Source: Hofstenia miamia
Lineage: Eukaryota; Xenacoelomorpha; Acoela
DNA: 64,000 bases
Assembly: GCA_004352715.1 (NCBI GenBank)
Contig: SCFE01000081.1
Span: 704,882 to 768,881, forward strand
Reading direction: 5' to 3'
The translations under genes and the position numbers were made by a program. The notes beneath the pieces are model-generated. The model did no database searches and had not been told where the DNA came from. It saw only the letters and a program-made list of their open reading frames with translations. Positions 60,377-64,000 of the stretch are shown piece by piece. The first letter of the stretch is position 1. Each line of letters opens with the position of its first letter.

Positions 60377-60797
60377 TATCTTAACTTTTTTCATTGGTAG
60401 GTGAAAGTTATAAAGAAATGTATGTATGAAAAATTTTGACCGTCAAATACAATAAGTACAAAAGAAGTAGAAGTACACTCATTCTAAATGAATTTGTATA
60501 TACATTAAAACATTATATATATATACAGATAACTTTGTTATAGTATGGATTTACAATTCCATGCTCACAATTAGAAATTTGGCTTGACCACCTTTTCAGC
60601 GAATGCCATCCATAAGTCATTTTTTGAATAGAACTGATTTTTGATGTATTCATGTAATCCTTAGTGTCTAATTCGTAAGTTCTGTAATTTTAGATCATTA
60701 TAACTGTGACTGGCATGAGTCATTGAGTGTAATATTTTGTTCTATAATATACTATGTATACATATCAAGGAGTACTTAATAATATTATTGTTAAGAA

Positions 60798-60801
<4 letters not shown>

Positions 60802-60835
<34 letters not shown>
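60802..60835. repeat. (TA)n microsatellite
   Basis: About 34 bp of TA located between the two copies of the 439-bp segment. Confidence 0.95.
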
Positions 60836-60837
<2 letters not shown>

Positions 60838-61134
60838 TATCGTTGAGCAACGTGAATGACATATTTTAATATTTTTCACACAATATATTGCTGATAGCAA
60901 CAGCTTGAAAATTTCAATTTCAAATTTTCCGTGAAAGAAAATGTATGAGATTACTGGGCATTTAGTATTATGACACCAAAATCGATGGAAAACATTTATT
61001 CCACAGTTATTGATTGATTGATTGCGGGACAATAACTAAATTATTGATTGCAAAAGTAATTTATGTAAACTCCAAAAAGGTTTTTCACAATATATTAAAA
61101 GCTCAATATATTAATCTAAAAATTTAATGAAATN

Positions 61135-61573
61135 GTGGGGTGGTTCAAAACGCGGGATGACACGCGTTAAATAGTCATGAAATGAATAATTTGAGAAACG
61201 TGTATACGCAATATTTTCAAAAAAACTTACTATTTTTGTGAGAAACTAACACAAAAGAACAACAATTGAAGTACAATAAAGTATGGTACATATAAAATTG
61301 CAAAGGTAAAAGTATATTCCATGGCCTCTATAAATTTTTAAATGTTTAATTTTGTTCAGCACAAGCCTAGCAATAAACTATTAATAAAATTGAAAAAAAT
61401 AAATCTGGATAAATAATGTTTGCTGTTGGAAAATTGTAGTATTGAATCGATGATACTCTTAAGAGCTAAGTAAACATTTATATCTTAGTCGTTACATATG
61501 TTTTGACTTGAAATTCAGAAATAACCGCTTCTTGATTAGCAGGACATTGAACTGTAATTGAAAGAGATCTGAT
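61135..61573. repeat. Second, N-bounded copy of the 439-bp segment (assembly artefact)
   Basis: It is enclosed by single Ns at 61134 and 61574, so an isolated small contig identical to 59938-60376 was inserted here by scaffolding. It should not be counted as a biological duplication without long-read support. Confidence 0.85.
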
Positions 61574-61574
61574 N

Positions 61575-63450
61575 AAGTAACATGTAGTTTTAATCCTGGA
61601 ATATTTATGTTACAGTGTTTTGGACAATCAGTAGTGCAACTCTTAATTCCATGGTTTTTTGAAAAATTCATTATAATGTCGTCTTATATACTGCTCTAAG
61701 TGGTTTTAATGGAATTTTATTCTTAGAAGATTATGTAATATGAAGTTAAATGTTGATTGCAAACTTTACATAAATTTAGGTGACAATTCATTTTTTAGGT
61801 AAAAGAAAACATTATTATCATTAGGTCCTAGAATTTTCTATAGAAACCGTTTTGTTTACATTCTCAAACAATTTTCTATCGTATTAAAAATGTGGAGATC
61901 TTAAGATCAGACCTATTTGTTCGTGATCACATGTGATGGTTAAAAGTTGTACAAAAAGTATGAAACAATCTAATAATTTCTCAAAAATTTTTAAAATTTT
62001 AGATTCTTCTAAGCACTTTCAAATTATTCCATGCCTAAGTGTAATATGAACATACAGCCAAGAGCTCATGGGATTAGCAACTAAAAGCAATTATTCATTT
62101 TACATAGAAAGACCTTTCAAACACATTGAGGCGATTGTACTCAAACATAGAGGTTGTGTTGACAAATATTTAGAGATTAGCCGAAAGCTAAGGCATCCAA
62201 GAAAGAGAAAATATTCCTCTTTTCTATTGGGCTGTCAGGTTTTCGACATCGTTATTAGTGAGCTCATAATTTTTTTTGAAGAAGTATTATATATTTCAAA
62301 AGTTTCTAGCAATTTAATGTAAATAAAAATCATGGTATAGCTAATGTTTGTTATCGATTTTGTCAAGGTCTTCAAAATATAAGCACAATAGAAAAGCATT
62401 TCGGTATGCCGTCATACATAGCGTAATTATTTCACATGAGAAGTATTGTAACTGCATTATAATTACATTTCATTATAAAGTACTTTCACAATCAGCTCTT
62501 TTCATCTCTGAACAAAGCAGGTTCCTTTAACACCTTCCTATCAAAGCAAAACAAATTTTCTAATTCAGTAGCAGAATATGATAAAATTTTAGAACTTTCT
62601 TATTCCAAAGTCGCCTTTTGGAGATGGCTCTAGGCAGGTAACAAAGGCTTTCATCCCTTTTTACAATCTAGTAATTTTTCAATAAAGAACATATTCTTCA
62701 ATACATTTTTTAAATCATGAAATAGTTGTAAAATTCTCACTCTTATATCATATATGTGACTACACAAAAAATTTTTAATTGCAATATTTAGAAGATATAA
62801 ATGTTTCTCTGATCTTTTCCAATTGTGAATTATAAATGTTGATTGCATAAGTATATTGACAAATCATTTAATTTCAAGCATATGTATTGTAAAGCATGAC
62901 ATTGTCAATACTAGATTTAGAGAACAAGGAAAATATGAGTTTTTTCGATTGTGGGTATTTCGCTTTAACGTAAGTAGTGTAGGTTTGTAATTTGTGGACA
63001 TAGGCAAGAAGTGTTTCAAACCACAATCCAAATATCGAAACACAGAAATTACTGATATAATGTAAAAGAAAATGAAATTTTAAATCTAAAGAATGACTAT
63101 TTATCCACTTTCTATATTATATGAAATATATAACTTCCCGATATTTGTTATATAGTGATCCTGCACGTTTTTTATGGTAATGAAAAATTCAGATTTTGTG
63201 AATGACAAAGCTATCTCAAAAATAGTTTACCAAAATTGGTCCCATCCATTTGCAAAACCTAGTACCAATTTTTTTTCTAAACTGGATGCATATTTTATGT
63301 TTATCCAGGGGTTGTGCCTACAGTATTTAACGTACGTATATCCCCATATAGTTTCCGATAGATTTTTAAATCTTGGTATCCAATGCCCGCATGGGTATAT
63401 ATGTATATAGGATTATGTAATGTAACCGAAAATTTTAATGGGTTATCCCT
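61575..63450. other. AT-rich stretch, no gene supported
   Basis: Plus frames at 62068-62322 (84 codons, basic patch RKLRHPRKRKYSS), 62348-62530 and 63174-63410 lack recognised motifs and splice context. No RNA gene was seen. Confidence 0.45.
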
Positions 63451-63451
63451 T

Positions 63452-63543
63452 AATATATATATATATATATACTTATTTATTTATTTATTTATATATAAAT
63501 ATATATATTTGTATATAATTTATTTATTTATTTATATATTTAG
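63452..63543. repeat. Compound (TA)n / (TTTA)n microsatellite
   Basis: About 92 bp mixing a TA run, TTTA repeats (ACTTATTTATTTATTTATTT), a second TA/AATA run and another TTTA block. The frame 63383-63622 runs through it and is not a gene. Confidence 0.95.
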
Positions 63544-64000
63544 ATATTTAATAATTAACATTGAAAATGAGGATTGCTATAGGCAATGTGCTTCTCAGCT
63601 AAACAATGCAAAATGTAGTTAAATAAATGAAAATGATTTCATCATATATTCAGATTGTGCATCAGGATTGAAATATCTCATTTTTTATCAGTCCACTTAA
63701 AAGGTTATGATAAAAATTCATGCTACAATTTAAAATCAATTTTGTTGTGATGTAGAAGTATAATTAAATAAAATTCTTTTGGGATCACAGAGAAGCAGCT
63801 GCTTTGAAGAGGCGAATTGCGAATTCAGGCGACTAAATTTGAAATATCCACCTATTGTCCTTGCATTGGTCGTCTTGAGCGTTCTCTTAATATCGAGTAG
63901 CTAATCTTTGCTACACTTTTAATATTGACATATGCTAACTTCAAGTTCAAAGCTTCAAACAAAAAGTGCTTTACAATGCATGAAGTATATATTATATATA
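63544..64000. other. AT-rich end of window, one GC-richer patch
   Basis: The patch 63780-63900 (GATCACAGAGAAGCAGCTGC to CGAGTAG) is less AT-rich and could hold an exon on either strand, but no conserved peptide could be read from it. Confidence 0.35.

Noticed and set aside
53000-64000. Search for the N-terminal, calmodulin-binding exons of PDE1
   Set aside because: No peptide resembling the conserved PDE1 N-terminal region could be read on the minus strand.
1-64000. CRISPR arrays, tRNA and rRNA genes
   Set aside because: No regularly spaced repeat-spacer pattern, no convincing tRNA box pair and no rRNA-like conserved sequence was seen.

Overview
The window looks like an AT-rich invertebrate animal chromosome segment, most likely arthropod although the species cannot be told. 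Coding exons are short and separated by long introns with GT/AG borders, simple (TA)n tracts are scattered throughout, and the non-genic DNA is full of decayed DNA transposons. There are no bacterial-type operons, no CRISPR array and no recognisable tRNA or rRNA gene.

The only host gene I can support is a calcium/calmodulin-dependent cyclic nucleotide phosphodiesterase (PDE1 family) on the minus strand. I reconstructed nine coding pieces by homology and by matching splice phases: 52586-52702, 44814-44954, 43273-43313 (cut by an assembly join), 43106-43231, 34842-35064, 34161-34242, 30308-30414, 29596-29698 and the terminal exon 26226-26488. They give most of the catalytic domain plus a tail of about 90 residues. 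The N-terminal exons (calmodulin-binding part) were not found and probably lie beyond 64000. The half-exon with the first metal-binding His-Asp pair is lost at the join at 43314.

Inside the PDE1 intron between the 43.1 kb and 35.0 kb exons sits a piggyBac element on the plus strand (about 38765-42546). Its transposase keeps all three catalytic Asp residues and the C-terminal Cys/His-rich domain, and its frame is carried across what looks like a 43-nt intron. The assembly here is broken: 1000-N gaps, short N runs and single Ns are each flanked by duplicated sequence, which points to unmerged haplotypes or different transposon copies.

Region by region: 1-9.8 kb is AT-rich with an inverted-repeat element (2.1-2.8 kb), a possible LTR-retrotransposon primer-binding site (6.53 kb) and a 32-bp minisatellite (7.57 kb). 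9.8-16.9 kb holds a decayed mariner-type transposase, two adjacent foldback elements, a hAT-like remnant and a 516-bp mariner-type element with long terminal repeats. 22.1-22.7 kb is a decayed LINE reverse transcriptase. 26.2-52.7 kb is the PDE1 gene with its intronic piggyBac, a 1417-bp hAT element with a perfect 8-bp target duplication (49.7-51.1 kb) and a 389-bp inverted-repeat element (51.6-52.0 kb). 52.7-64 kb shows only repeats, a GC-rich ORF of unknown nature (57.4 kb) and a 439-bp assembly duplication. I found no clearly new biological system. The items most worth following are the piggyBac copy, the rearranged hAT element and the long PDE1 C-terminal tail.
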